IMG/VR virus record: IMGVR_UViG_3300031566_000064
Coordinates: 1-49,746 of that record
Reading direction: 5' to 3' (one strand)
Length of the DNA: 49,746 bases
Origin: a virus
Both the position numbers and the translations under genes were made by a program. Shown here one piece after another: positions 6,381-14,452 of the stretch (the first letter of the stretch is position 1; each line of letters begins with the position of its first letter). The notes below the pieces were generated by a model. That model did not search any database. It was not told the DNA's origin and worked only from the letters and a program-made list of their open reading frames with translations.

Positions 6381-6861
6381 AAGAGCAATAATTGATGCAC
6401 GAACGGATACCGTATTAAATTTAATTGTAATGGGATTAACAAGACGGGAGATATTACGATATGTTACAAAAGACGCAGATCCACCGTGGGATGTATGCAA
6501 TCGCTCGGTTGACAGATATATTGCAGCCGCTAAAAAGATAATAGAAAAGGCCGCAGAAGTGAACATACAGAGGGAACTCGGACTTAGTTCTAAGCGCCTT
6601 GAGGACCTTTATAAACGTAACATTTCTATACAAGATTATAAAGGCGCATTAGCCGTGCAAAAGGAACGCAATGAGTTGTTTGGATTGAAAAAACAAGGTA
6701 TCGATATAAACCATAATTTCCCGGCCTCGTTTGCTGACTTCATCCAGATGGCAACGAAGCAGAAAAAAGAATCGGTGGTAGAAACAGAGGATAATGTGGA
6801 TATTGAAGAAGAAGATGAACTTAGCGATGAAGATGAACCTGATGAGGAGAATCTTAATTGA
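6370..6861 (+). CDS. terS: Terminase small subunit
   Basis: Small terminase subunits bind the packaging site and recruit the motor. ATG 6370 (GGAGG nine bases upstream) gives 163 aa. The N-terminal half has a helix-turn-helix-like stretch (TVLNLIVMGLTRREILRYVT then CNRSVDRYIAAAKKII), the middle a coiled coil, and the C-terminus a very acidic tail (EEEDELSDEDEPDEEN). The assignment rests on fold-like pattern and on its place directly before the large subunit, which it overlaps at TTGA. Confidence 0.75.
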   Translation: MSNERAIIDARTDTVLNLIVMGLTRREILRYVTKDADPPWDVCNRSVDRYIAAAKKIIEKAAEVNIQRELGLSSKRLEDLYKRNISIQDYKGALAVQKERNELFGLKKQGIDINHNFPASFADFIQMATKQKKESVVETEDNVDIEEEDELSDEDEPDEENLN

Positions 6862-8465
6862 CAGCCTCAACACAATATCACATGACCGCGCAAGAAATGG
6901 ATTTATGTCTTGACTATAATCAGCATATGAATGAGTGGATTTATGATATACTTGGTGTCAGGCTGGACAAAGAACAACGTAAAATAATTGAATCGGTTCA
7001 GAACAACAGGAGAACATCGGTACGCTCAGGACACGCCAGAGGTAAAGATTATACGGCCGCTGCCCTTGCTCTTGCGTTTTTATATACAAATTATCCTTCC
7101 AAAGTAATATTGACAGCTCCATCAAACCGCCAAGTTTTAGGCATTCTAATGGCGGAAATATCAAATATGTATCTGAACGCCGCAATTCCTCTTGGCGGTG
7201 AAATGCTCACGAACAGAATAAAATTCAAGGATAAACGGTGGTATCTGTTAGGCTTCAAGGCAAGCGATACCACACCGGAGTCATGGTCAGGCTTTCACAG
7301 CGATAATATCCTCGTGATTGTATCGGAAGCATCTGGCATACCACAACAGTCATTTAATGCGATTGAGGGAATATTGACCGGCACGATGTCAAGACTCTTG
7401 CTTGTATTCAATCCCACGGTAGCCTCTGGGGAGGCATACAACAGCACAAAATCAAGTTTGTATGTAAAGCATAAGCTGAACTGTTTGAACGCTCCAAACG
7501 TGCTTGAGAAGAAGAATATCATTCCTGGACAAGTTGATTATTTGTGGGTGAAAGAAAAGGTTGAAAAATGGTGTATCAATATACCTGCTTATAGTGGCGA
7601 CCCTACGAAGCATGAATTCACGTTTGAAGATAAGATATACCGCCCGAACGATTTGTTTCTCGTGAAAGTGCTTGCGGAATATCCTGTTGTAAGCGATTTC
7701 AAACTTATACCGCTTGAGTGGATTGAGATGGCGAATGAGAGATGGAAAGACTTTATTGAAAGCGGAAAGGCCCCCACAGGAGAGCTAAGGATTGGAGCCG
7801 ATATATCAGGCATGGGACGCGACTCCACTATATTCCTACATCGCTATCTCTGGAAAGAGGAAATAAAGCAGGTCAACGAAGTACAAATTGATGATGATTA
7901 TGAATCTGACGATATATATGCAGGTTTCCATGACGAGAAGCCAGAGAAGCCGATATTCAAGGAGTTTGATTTTGTTGAGAAGTGTGAGGAGTATAATCAC
8001 AGCGACCACATGGACACCGCCGAAAAGCTTATGGCAATCCACAACATAAATGGGAAGAAACTGTTCATCGATGCAATCGGTGAGGGTGCAGGTGTACATT
8101 CCCGGGTAAAGCAGTTGGCTCGTGATATAAAAGGATGCCGTTCGTTCCCTGTGAAGTTCTCGGAAAGTGCAAAAGGCTTGACAGATGTTTCAAGAGAGCG
8201 TAAATTCGGTAATATGAGAGCCTATCTTATGTGGTCGATCCGGGACGCATTAGACCCGAAACTTGGAGCGTATCTCATGTTGCCGCCGGATGATTTATTA
8301 ACTGAAGAACTTGCAGAACCACAGTTTGAGATAAAGAGCAACGGTGAAATAATGATTGAACCGAAAGAAGATATAAAAGCACGGATAGGGAGAAGTCCTG
8401 ATAGAGCAGACAGCTTGGCACAGACGTACTATCCGAAAGGTGATATTTCGATAAGGTTTATTTAA
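6858..8465 (+). CDS. terL: Terminase large subunit
   Basis: This is the ATP-driven DNA packaging motor and nuclease. The ATPase domain has a Walker A-like SGHARGKD (residues 57-64), a Walker B strand ILVIVSEASG (151-160) with the catalytic Glu, and a motif III-like LLVFNPTVASG. The nuclease domain has RIGADISGMGRDST, LFIDAIGEGAG and RSPDRADSLAQ, which supply the RNase H-fold Asp triad. At 535 aa it has normal length. It starts with TTG 6858 (GAGGAG eight bases upstream), whose last two bases lie in the preceding TGA. Confidence 0.93.
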   Translation: MTASTQYHMTAQEMDLCLDYNQHMNEWIYDILGVRLDKEQRKIIESVQNNRRTSVRSGHARGKDYTAAALALAFLYTNYPSKVILTAPSNRQVLGILMAEISNMYLNAAIPLGGEMLTNRIKFKDKRWYLLGFKASDTTPESWSGFHSDNILVIVSEASGIPQQSFNAIEGILTGTMSRLLLVFNPTVASGEAYNSTKSSLYVKHKLNCLNAPNVLEKKNIIPGQVDYLWVKEKVEKWCINIPAYSGDPTKHEFTFEDKIYRPNDLFLVKVLAEYPVVSDFKLIPLEWIEMANERWKDFIESGKAPTGELRIGADISGMGRDSTIFLHRYLWKEEIKQVNEVQIDDDYESDDIYAGFHDEKPEKPIFKEFDFVEKCEEYNHSDHMDTAEKLMAIHNINGKKLFIDAIGEGAGVHSRVKQLARDIKGCRSFPVKFSESAKGLTDVSRERKFGNMRAYLMWSIRDALDPKLGAYLMLPPDDLLTEELAEPQFEIKSNGEIMIEPKEDIKARIGRSPDRADSLAQTYYPKGDISIRFI

Positions 8466-8496
8466 CCGGAGGGAAGTGAAATGGGACGGAAACCAC

Positions 8497-8709
8497 ATGA
8501 AAAGAACAGATGAGAAAAAATTAGAGAAGATATTCGGGAAGATTAGTAAAAACAAGTTTAAGTGCGATTATTTGCATTGTGTGTTCGGTATGGGACTTGC
8601 TGGATTTGAGAGGTGTGCGATAAGGCACTCCAATCCTTATAACCCGAAATGTCCGGCTTTCAAGACGGAAGAAGAAATGTTTGCAGACCACGAAGCATCG
8701 CGAAAATAA
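8497..8709 (+). CDS. Small cysteine-rich protein between terminase and portal
   Basis: The frame contains CDYLHCVFGMGLAGFERC and NPKCPAF, a four-Cys arrangement likely to bind metal. Starts are ambiguous: GTG 8476 and ATG 8497 are in frame, while the best-spaced ATG (8481, after CCGGAGG) opens only a 10-codon frame that ends inside this gene at 8513. That short frame may act as a coupling leader. From ATG 8497 the product is 70 aa. Small metal-binding proteins here are common in phages, with unknown roles. Confidence 0.6.
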   Translation: MKRTDEKKLEKIFGKISKNKFKCDYLHCVFGMGLAGFERCAIRHSNPYNPKCPAFKTEEEMFADHEASRK

Positions 8710-8741
8710 AATAACATCCGGAGGAGTAAGGTGAGGATAAG

Positions 8742-10163
8742 ATGGACATTGAAAGTTTTGCAAAACTGCCGATTAATATTGTAAGAAACGCCGGAGGTAT
8801 ATTCAAGGCAACTCAAGATATATTGCTCGGCAAGGTTGATAGAAGTCCGTTAACATCGAGATTATTGCAGCAATACCAGTATGGCAAGCCACTACTCAAA
8901 CCGCAGGAGTTTTCAGCGTTAGTCGCCGCTTACAAAGAGTGGGTGTATATCTGTTCTTCCAAGAACGCAACAACCGCAGCATCTATTCCGCTCCGGCTCT
9001 TTGTTGCCAAGACAAGCTCAAAATCAAAGCTGTTACGTCCGTCAATTCCAATTACGAAAGACGTTCGGGACAGATTACACTCAAAGGCGGGACTTCAGCA
9101 CATCGTCCGGAAGTCAGTAGAGATTGAGGAAATAGTCGAACATAACTGGTTGCTGTTAATGAAGAACGTAAACCCGTTTATGAACCGGTTTATGCTTTGG
9201 GAGTTGACTCATCTGCATCTCGAATTAACAGGCAATGCTTATTGGTGGGTGATAAAAAATTCCGCTGGGGTTCCTGCTGAGATATGGCCGGTTCAATCGC
9301 AGTCGATGTGGATTGTTCCAAGCAAAGATAAATTCATTGACGGCTATTTGTTTAAAAATGGTATGAACAGTATATCGTTCGGCTTCGAAGAAATAATCCA
9401 CTTCAAATATGCCAATCCAAACCACTCTTATTATGGCTTTGGACCGCTATCAGCCATTACAGACTCTTATAATATATATCAGAACATGAATGAATACGAA
9501 AAGGCTATATTCAGGAACATGGGCCGGCCGGACGGACTTCTCGAAACAGACCAGACAGGCATGGACGATGAAACCTACGAGAGAATACATCAGGAGTGGG
9601 AAGAAAACTATGGTGGAATGTCCAATGCTGGCAAGATTGCAATATTGGAGTCTGGGACGAAATACAAGCCGTTAAATTTCGCACCGAAAGAAATGAACTT
9701 TATGAAAGGCAGAGAAGCCACGAAAGACGTTATCCGTAACGCATACGGACAGACACAAGCCATGTTTGAAGCCAGTTCACTTGCATCTGCAGAAATAGCT
9801 GATAGGGCTTATCGCAAGGACACGATAGAACCTCGCTTAACTCGTATAGAGGAAAAAATAAACGAACAGTTTATGCCGCTTTATAATGACATGACCTTGT
9901 TCGTTTCTTTCGATGATCCTGTTGCGCAGAACAAAGAAGAAATCAGAAACGAGCAGAAACACAGGCTCGAAATGGGACTGTCAGATATTAACACGGAACG
10001 TCATTTGATGGGCGATGAACCATATCCCTACGAAGAAGCGAATGTTCCGTTCGTTGCAACAGGCAGGGCAGCTATAAACGCACCGAAATTAGCAGCACCG
10101 GCGCAACTATCGGCTATGTCGGAACTCGCTGAGAATATAGCAGCCAAAATGTTAGAGGGCTAA
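8742..10163 (+). CDS. Portal protein (HK97-like)
   Basis: The portal is the dodecameric ring at the capsid vertex through which DNA passes. Supporting stretches are KEWVYICSSKNATTAASIPL, LELTGNAYWWVIKNSAGVPA, EIIHFKYANPNHSYYGFGPL and a C-terminal Ala-rich tail, all typical of the HK97 family; 473 aa is normal. Order (terminase, portal, HNH insertion, Mu F-like protein, protease, capsid) supports it. The last codons (LEG and stop) are repeated beyond the HNH gene at 10951-10966, suggesting the original C-terminus was replaced when that gene moved in. Confidence 0.9.
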   Translation: MDIESFAKLPINIVRNAGGIFKATQDILLGKVDRSPLTSRLLQQYQYGKPLLKPQEFSALVAAYKEWVYICSSKNATTAASIPLRLFVAKTSSKSKLLRPSIPITKDVRDRLHSKAGLQHIVRKSVEIEEIVEHNWLLLMKNVNPFMNRFMLWELTHLHLELTGNAYWWVIKNSAGVPAEIWPVQSQSMWIVPSKDKFIDGYLFKNGMNSISFGFEEIIHFKYANPNHSYYGFGPLSAITDSYNIYQNMNEYEKAIFRNMGRPDGLLETDQTGMDDETYERIHQEWEENYGGMSNAGKIAILESGTKYKPLNFAPKEMNFMKGREATKDVIRNAYGQTQAMFEASSLASAEIADRAYRKDTIEPRLTRIEEKINEQFMPLYNDMTLFVSFDDPVAQNKEEIRNEQKHRLEMGLSDINTERHLMGDEPYPYEEANVPFVATGRAAINAPKLAAPAQLSAMSELAENIAAKMLEG

Positions 10164-10166
10164 ATA
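10151..10166 (+). repeat. 16-bp direct repeat left of HNH gene
   Basis: GTTAGAGGGCTAAATA here, covering the portal stop, is repeated exactly at 10951-10966. The two copies bracket the HNH endonuclease gene and lie 800 bp apart, marking the likely borders of its insertion. Confidence 0.8.
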
Positions 10167-10175
10167 AGGGTAAAG

Positions 10176-10940
10176 ATGTCAAGAGAAATAAAGTGTTCGC
10201 AATGCGGCAAGGTGTTCGAGGCGAAAGGAAGTCGGGCTAAATGTTGCTCGGAGTCTTGCAGAAGAAAAGTCAGGGAGGCATACAACAAAAAATACCGTGA
10301 GACTCATAGGGAAGAACTTGCTGCACGCCGTAGAAAATACTATGAGACGCATAGAGAAGAGAGAAGAGCATACAACATAAAAAAACATGAAGACAATAAA
10401 GAAGAAGATAATGCACGCAGTAGAAAACACTACGAGACTCACAAAGAAGAACATGCTGCACACAGGAGAAAATGGTATGAGACTCACAGGGAAGAATGCA
10501 ATGCAGGCAGTAAAAAATGGCGTGAGACTCATAGGGAAGAACTTGCTGCAAATAAGAGAAAATATTACCATGAAATACAAAAATTAGACCCGCTGTATAT
10601 ACTAAACAAGCGTATGTCTTACGGTATAAGGGACTCATTAAAAGGCAATAAAAACGGTTCCCCGTGGGAAAGTTTAGTGCCTTACACTTTAGAAGATGTG
10701 CAGAAAAGTTTTGAAAAACTATTTAAACCGGGTATGACTTGGGAAAATTTTGGCAAATGGCATATTGACCATAAAATACCAGTATGGGCATTTAACTTTT
10801 CGAGTCCTTATGATATTGATTTTCAAAGATGTTGGGCTTTGGAAAACCTACAACCGATGTGGGCAGAAGATAATTTAAAGAAAAGCAACAAACTTGAACA
10901 AGCATTCCAACCGAGTCTTGCTTTTGGGATAGCAATATAA
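10176..10940 (+). CDS. HNH homing endonuclease with 15-residue repeats
   Basis: The 254-aa protein has an N-terminal zinc finger (CSQCGKVF then CCSESCRR), six tandem 15-residue units (residues about 39-128, consensus KYYETHREELAARRR) expected to form a long basic helix, and a C-terminal HNH-type domain (WHIDHKIPVWAFNF then RCWALENLQPMWAEDNLKKS). It likely cuts alleles lacking the insertion. It stands alone between portal and head genes and is flanked by 16-bp repeats. The C-terminal domain is shared with the gene at 29709 and the fragment at 15846. Confidence 0.85.
   Translation: MSREIKCSQCGKVFEAKGSRAKCCSESCRRKVREAYNKKYRETHREELAARRRKYYETHREERRAYNIKKHEDNKEEDNARSRKHYETHKEEHAAHRRKWYETHREECNAGSKKWRETHREELAANKRKYYHEIQKLDPLYILNKRMSYGIRDSLKGNKNGSPWESLVPYTLEDVQKSFEKLFKPGMTWENFGKWHIDHKIPVWAFNFSSPYDIDFQRCWALENLQPMWAEDNLKKSNKLEQAFQPSLAFGIAI
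10290..10559 (+). repeat. Six 45-bp tandem repeats in the HNH gene
   Basis: Six units of 45 bp encode KYRETHREE-type 15-mers. Codons differ between units, so expansion is not very recent. The third unit (KKHEDNKEEDNARSR) is the most diverged. Confidence 0.8.
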
Positions 10941-10950
10941 ATGATGCACC

Positions 10951-10966
10951 GTTAGAGGGCTAAATA
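10951..10966 (+). repeat. 16-bp direct repeat right of HNH gene
   Basis: This is an exact copy of 10151-10166. Read in frame, the bases before it give NDAPLEG and a stop, plausibly the original end of the portal gene before the HNH gene moved in. Confidence 0.75.
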
Positions 10967-11005
10967 TTAGCATGGTAGAACGTTACATTAACCGGAGGAA
11001 AGAAG

Positions 11006-11398
11006 ATGAAAAAGTTATTTTCAATCATAATGTTAATATTCATTGGCTTAGGCTGTGAAGGTAAAGTCGGGCCCGTTGGACCGCAAGGCATTCAAGGAGA
11101 AAAGGGAGAACCAGGCAAATCTATTGTCGATGAATGGACATATTCAGTCAAAGCAGATGATGTAAAGAAATATGAAGGCAATTGGTGGGTATTAATCTAT
11201 GATGATCGCTTTAATACAAATGCAACCTATGAAGTATGGCAGGATTTATATGGTGATGGCAAAGTATGGTTTAACCTGAATTTGTTTTATAATATTTTAG
11301 GATACCAATTTGCAATCATGATATCAGAAGGCTTAATGCTTATGTCCGCAGACACTGACATGACCGGAGCTAAGTTAAAAATATTCAAAATACGGTAA
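11006..11398 (+). CDS. Collagen-like lipoprotein
   Basis: MKKLFSIIMLIFIGLGCEG is a short type II signal peptide with a lipobox (LGLGC) and Cys17 as the lipidation site. It is followed by G-x-y triplets (GKVGPVGPQGIQGEKGEPGK), a short collagen-like rod that can trimerise, and a roughly 90-residue globular beta-rich C-terminus. CCGGAGGA precedes ATG 11006. A host-membrane lipoprotein inside a head-gene operon is unusual; superinfection exclusion or a host-derived cargo gene are possible roles. Confidence 0.8.
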   Translation: MKKLFSIIMLIFIGLGCEGKVGPVGPQGIQGEKGEPGKSIVDEWTYSVKADDVKKYEGNWWVLIYDDRFNTNATYEVWQDLYGDGKVWFNLNLFYNILGYQFAIMISEGLMLMSADTDMTGAKLKIFKIR

Positions 11399-11437
11399 AT
11401 CTGGGCAATTATAATTAACAGAAAGTAGGCGAATAAA

Positions 11438-11695
11438 ATGGAAACTTATCGGGATGTGATTAACAGACAGAAAAAAGAAATTGAGGATTTGCAAAGAAAC
11501 TGTAAGCATGAAAATATGACAATTGAAGCTCAGGGGAAAATCCTTGAGCTTTATGCACATTGCGAAGATTGTGGCATTAATCAGATAATTATTATTCGTA
11601 GCGGAACGAAGGTGAACGATTTGATTGATGAAATAAGGAAGCAGATTAATGATTGCAACAAAATTAGTCAATATGGTGTACGAAAAGCTGCTTAA
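11438..11695 (+). CDS. Hypothetical protein, 85 aa
   Basis: It has an N-terminal coiled coil (VINRQKKEIEDLQRNCKHEN), then a beta-rich segment with CEDCG and NQIIIIRSG, and a helical tail. Cys and His residues (NCKH, HCEDC) could bind zinc. It overlaps the start of the Mu F-like head gene. No family is recognised. Confidence 0.6.
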   Translation: METYRDVINRQKKEIEDLQRNCKHENMTIEAQGKILELYAHCEDCGINQIIIIRSGTKVNDLIDEIRKQINDCNKISQYGVRKAA

Positions 11696-12521
11696 GGCCG
11701 TCAACAGCGGACGAATGATAAAGACTTCACCCTATCTATCATTGACGGACTTATCAGAGCGTCAAAAGGAGCTGCTGTGGAAGAACTTTATTAACCGCAC
11801 AGAGCCGATTGAAAAGCGATATATAAAAGACCTCAAGGCATACTTCAATAAGCAGGCTAAAAGTGTACTTGAGGTAATGGCAAAGTATGAAGAAACAGGC
11901 CGTCCGTTCACCGTTGAGAGTATTGATATTTCTCTGTTTTACCCGGATGAGTGGCATGAAGAATTAAAAGTTATGAACACAAAATATAACCTTGAAAGCA
12001 TCAAAGCCGGTGGAGATAACGCCGACCTACTTAGGAAAACATTTGATATTAACGATGTTGCAATTACATTGTTTATCGCAAATAAGGAAGATACATTTGC
12101 ATTTGGAATTAACGATTATACGTCCGCACTACTACGCAATCAGCTTTTAATAGGACTTGAAAATCAAGAGGACATGAGGCAGTTGACAGGCCGTGTCCAG
12201 AATGTGTTCAATTTCAACGAAAAGTACCGGGCAAAGCGTATCGCTCAAACAGAAGTAATTGGAGCCGCCAATTTCGGTTCACTTGAAAGCTCGAAGCAGT
12301 CCGGCGTTGTGTGGGGGAATCAATGGCTTGCGGCACTCGATGAGCATACAAGACCGAACCACGCTCAATTAGGTAGAGAGCAGGTGAAGGTAAAACTTGG
12401 CGATAGGTTTCCTCTCGTCAATGTCGAATATCCCGGTGATCCGAGCGGAGCTGCTGAAAATGTTGTGAACTGTAGGTGTGCATTAAAGCCGATATTGAGA
12501 GAGCCGTTAGATGAAGAATGA
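11649..12521 (+). CDS. Mu F-like head morphogenesis protein
   Basis: The C-terminal block QWLAALDEHTRPNHAQLG, then YPGDPSGAAENVVNCRC, is the signature of the phage Mu F / SPP1 gp7 family, minor head proteins bound to the portal. The N-terminal half is helical. ATG 11649 overlaps the preceding gene and has AAGGAAG upstream. If the TGA at 12519-12521 were read through, the same frame stays open for 37 more hydrophilic codons to TAA 12633. At 290 aa the annotated length is already normal. Confidence 0.85.
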   Translation: MIATKLVNMVYEKLLKAVNSGRMIKTSPYLSLTDLSERQKELLWKNFINRTEPIEKRYIKDLKAYFNKQAKSVLEVMAKYEETGRPFTVESIDISLFYPDEWHEELKVMNTKYNLESIKAGGDNADLLRKTFDINDVAITLFIANKEDTFAFGINDYTSALLRNQLLIGLENQEDMRQLTGRVQNVFNFNEKYRAKRIAQTEVIGAANFGSLESSKQSGVVWGNQWLAALDEHTRPNHAQLGREQVKVKLGDRFPLVNVEYPGDPSGAAENVVNCRCALKPILREPLDEE

Positions 12522-12697
12522 TTTGTTTCCGTCGGCAATAACTCAATTAATGATGTCAATAACTCTATTAAGGATAAATTACAGTCGAATAATGAACAGC
12601 ACAAAAACTCTAAAAACAATGAATGTGGTGATTAATTGAATAAAAATATTCTTTATCATATTTGTGCTTTTTATATAACTAATTACACTACAAATTA

Positions 12698-12736
12698 GGT
12701 TAATGTCGGATTAACCCATATTTCGGATATCCGAAA
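12698..12736. promoter_or_regulatory. Two adjacent inverted repeats, operator-like
   Basis: GGTTAA-7 nt-TTAACC (12698-12716) is followed after four bases by the perfect 16-bp palindrome TTTCGGATATCCGAAA (12721-12736). No T run follows, so they are not terminators. Symmetry and position about 90 bp upstream of the promoter at 12825 suggest dimeric protein-binding sites. Confidence 0.5.
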
Positions 12737-12756
12737 CCCACATAATATTGACATTT

Positions 12757-12778
12757 AGTACACAAAGTAAAGGAGAGT
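12757..12778 (-). other. Perfect match to the TnpB element's right flank (guide)
   Basis: Read on the minus strand, these 22 bases are identical to 35310-35331: the last two bases of the TnpB element plus the 20 nt directly after it, the position from which TnpB guide RNA is taken. The five bases 5' of the match on the minus strand are TTTAC (12777-12781), one base from the TTTAT that precedes all three element left ends. On the + strand the site is part of a 10-bp tandem repeat (AGTAAAGGAG, AGTAAAGGAT). Confidence 0.85.
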
Positions 12779-12824
12779 AAAGGATATTAAATAAAAGAAT
12801 AAATGCGCGCGCGTAAAATATCAC

Positions 12825-12852
12825 TTGACATTTATTTGTAAAATATTATTAT
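12825..12852 (+). promoter_or_regulatory. Sigma70-type promoter upstream of prohead protease
   Basis: TTGACA (12825-12830), a 16-bp spacer and TATTAT (12847-12852). The predicted start is near 12859, giving a leader of about 60 nt before the terminator at 12880-12921. Confidence 0.65.
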
Positions 12853-12879
12853 GCGTGATATAGAAATTACTAAACGGAG

Positions 12880-12921
12880 GGCGTAAAAAGGTATTGTTGA
12901 AATACCTATTGCGCCTTTTTT
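12880..12921 (+). terminator. Intrinsic terminator in prohead-protease leader
   Basis: GGCGTAA (12880-12886) and AGGTATT (12889-12895) pair with AATACCT (12901-12907) and TTGCGCC (12909-12915), giving a 14-bp interrupted stem with a short loop, followed by six T residues. It lies between the promoter and the ribosome site of the protease gene, so most transcripts from this promoter should stop here. It is either an attenuator or the end of a roughly 60-nt small RNA. Confidence 0.8.
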
Positions 12922-12937
12922 ATTGGAGGATTTTGTG

Positions 12938-14452
12938 ATGACCGACCTTATAACGACAAGATTTAAGTTGAAAGAAATATTCCCAAACATAGCAGCAAAA
13001 ATGGAAAAGACATTGAAAGAACATGATGTTAATCCTGAAGAAGCTGAGTTTATTCGTAAGGGAATAATTCCCAGAGACATGAGATTCGAAGAAGGTGAGA
13101 ACGCTGTTGTGAGCTACATCACTACAAACACAAAAGACAGGGACGGCGAAGTTATCGAACCAAAGGGAGCTATGCTTGAGGATTATTTGAAAAACCCAGT
13201 AGTTCTTTTTGGACATGACTACTGGAGTATGCCGATTGGGAAGTGTGTTAGTATCAAGAAAGACAACAAGGGACTGATTGCAAAGACTGTTTATTACAAC
13301 AAGGGCTTAGGACAAGAGGTGTTTGAATATCGTAAAGCCGGTTTCCCGTTAGCGGAATCAATCGGCTTTATTCCGTTAGAGTGGACTGATTACAGCAAGA
13401 ATGATGGCACCGATGAAAGCAAAGATGGAGTTCGCAGGCGATACACAAAATGGAATATGCTTGAGTATTCAGATGTTTCTGTTCCAAGCAATCCCGAAGC
13501 AATTATGCTTGCCGTTTCAAAAGGACTGATGCCGGTAAAGATTGCTGATGTCGATAAAGCAGGAAACTACACGATGTTGCTTGAGAGTGAAGACAAGTAT
13601 ATTCACTTCAACGATAAAGTTGATAAGAACAGAATTACGCAGGTGCTTATGGACTTTGGCGGGTTACTACAGAAAGAAGATTTCGGGTCGTTCGATATTG
13701 ATGAGTTCTGTGAAAAGAACAAGGTTGAGATTTACGAGAAGTCCGAAACATCGTTTTCATTCCCGGACATAAAATCTGAAGCAACTGAAGAAAAGTCCGA
13801 AGATGAAGTAATTATAAAAAAAGTAGATATGACTGGCAATCCATCTGTCTGGGATATAACTGAGGCAATTCAGGCGCTAATAACTCCCCCGATTGGATTG
13901 AGATGGACCAAATGGGTTTGCGATATATACCCGGTAAAATATCCTGATGGACATGTTATTATTTGTGATGATGGCGATGGTAAGAATAAATATTATCAAT
14001 TCGATTATACTTTCAAGGAGGGCGCTGCGACACTATCTGATAAGTATATTGAAATTGAGTCTGTTTATAAGCCGAAAGGATTTTTTGCCAAAAGCGGACG
14101 TGAGTTTTCTGCTAAAAACATCAAAGCGATAAAAACAGTCATTGATAATATGCAATCTGCTGTTATAGCACTGAAAGCCATGCTCAATGAAGTGGAGCAG
14201 CCGGTAGAAGAAGCCATCAGTGATGTAACTCAAGTCAAGACTACTAATACCCCTCGCAAACTAAATAAAGACGAAATATCGGCTCTATTCGATGCCAATG
14301 GCGATGATGAGGTTACAATCAAACCGAGAATAATTAACGCAACCGAACTAAAAGGACTGTTCTCTTCAGCAAGTGAGGAAATATTACGGAAAAGCAATAC
14401 GGAAAAAGAAGAAAATACATTGAGAAGCAAAGGAGTAGTTCAAATACCATAA
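12938..14452 (+). CDS. HK97-type prohead protease, C-terminal extension
   Basis: The N-terminal 200 residues match the S78 herpesvirus-like/HK97 prohead protease: VVSYITTNTKDRDGEVI, NPVVLFGHDYWSMPIG (catalytic His) and GFPLAESIGFIPLEW (catalytic Ser). It trims scaffold and capsid precursors. From about residue 290 a long extra region follows, with a compact domain (WDITEAIQALI, then WTKWVCDIYPVKYPDGHVII) and a charged tail, making 504 aa, far above the roughly 200 aa of simple members; the extension may serve as scaffold. ATG 12938 has GGAGGA seven bases upstream. Confidence 0.88.
   Translation: MTDLITTRFKLKEIFPNIAAKMEKTLKEHDVNPEEAEFIRKGIIPRDMRFEEGENAVVSYITTNTKDRDGEVIEPKGAMLEDYLKNPVVLFGHDYWSMPIGKCVSIKKDNKGLIAKTVYYNKGLGQEVFEYRKAGFPLAESIGFIPLEWTDYSKNDGTDESKDGVRRRYTKWNMLEYSDVSVPSNPEAIMLAVSKGLMPVKIADVDKAGNYTMLLESEDKYIHFNDKVDKNRITQVLMDFGGLLQKEDFGSFDIDEFCEKNKVEIYEKSETSFSFPDIKSEATEEKSEDEVIIKKVDMTGNPSVWDITEAIQALITPPIGLRWTKWVCDIYPVKYPDGHVIICDDGDGKNKYYQFDYTFKEGAATLSDKYIEIESVYKPKGFFAKSGREFSAKNIKAIKTVIDNMQSAVIALKAMLNEVEQPVEEAISDVTQVKTTNTPRKLNKDEISALFDANGDDEVTIKPRIINATELKGLFSSASEEILRKSNTEKEENTLRSKGVVQIP

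Larger units (their letters stand above)
12522..12937 (+). other. Long intergenic control region before capsid genes
   Basis: About 415 bp with no convincing gene: an AT-rich stretch with a frame continuing from the Mu F-like gene (to 12635), two inverted repeats (12698-12716, 12721-12736), the site matching the TnpB guide (12757-12776), a GCGCGCGC run (12805-12812), a promoter (12825-12852) and a terminated leader (to 12921). It is the largest regulatory gap in the structural half of the genome and probably governs capsid gene expression. Confidence 0.6.

Noticed and set aside
12522-12635. TGA recoded as an amino acid
   Set aside because: Many clear genes end in TGA, including overlapping ATGA junctions, so the standard code applies.
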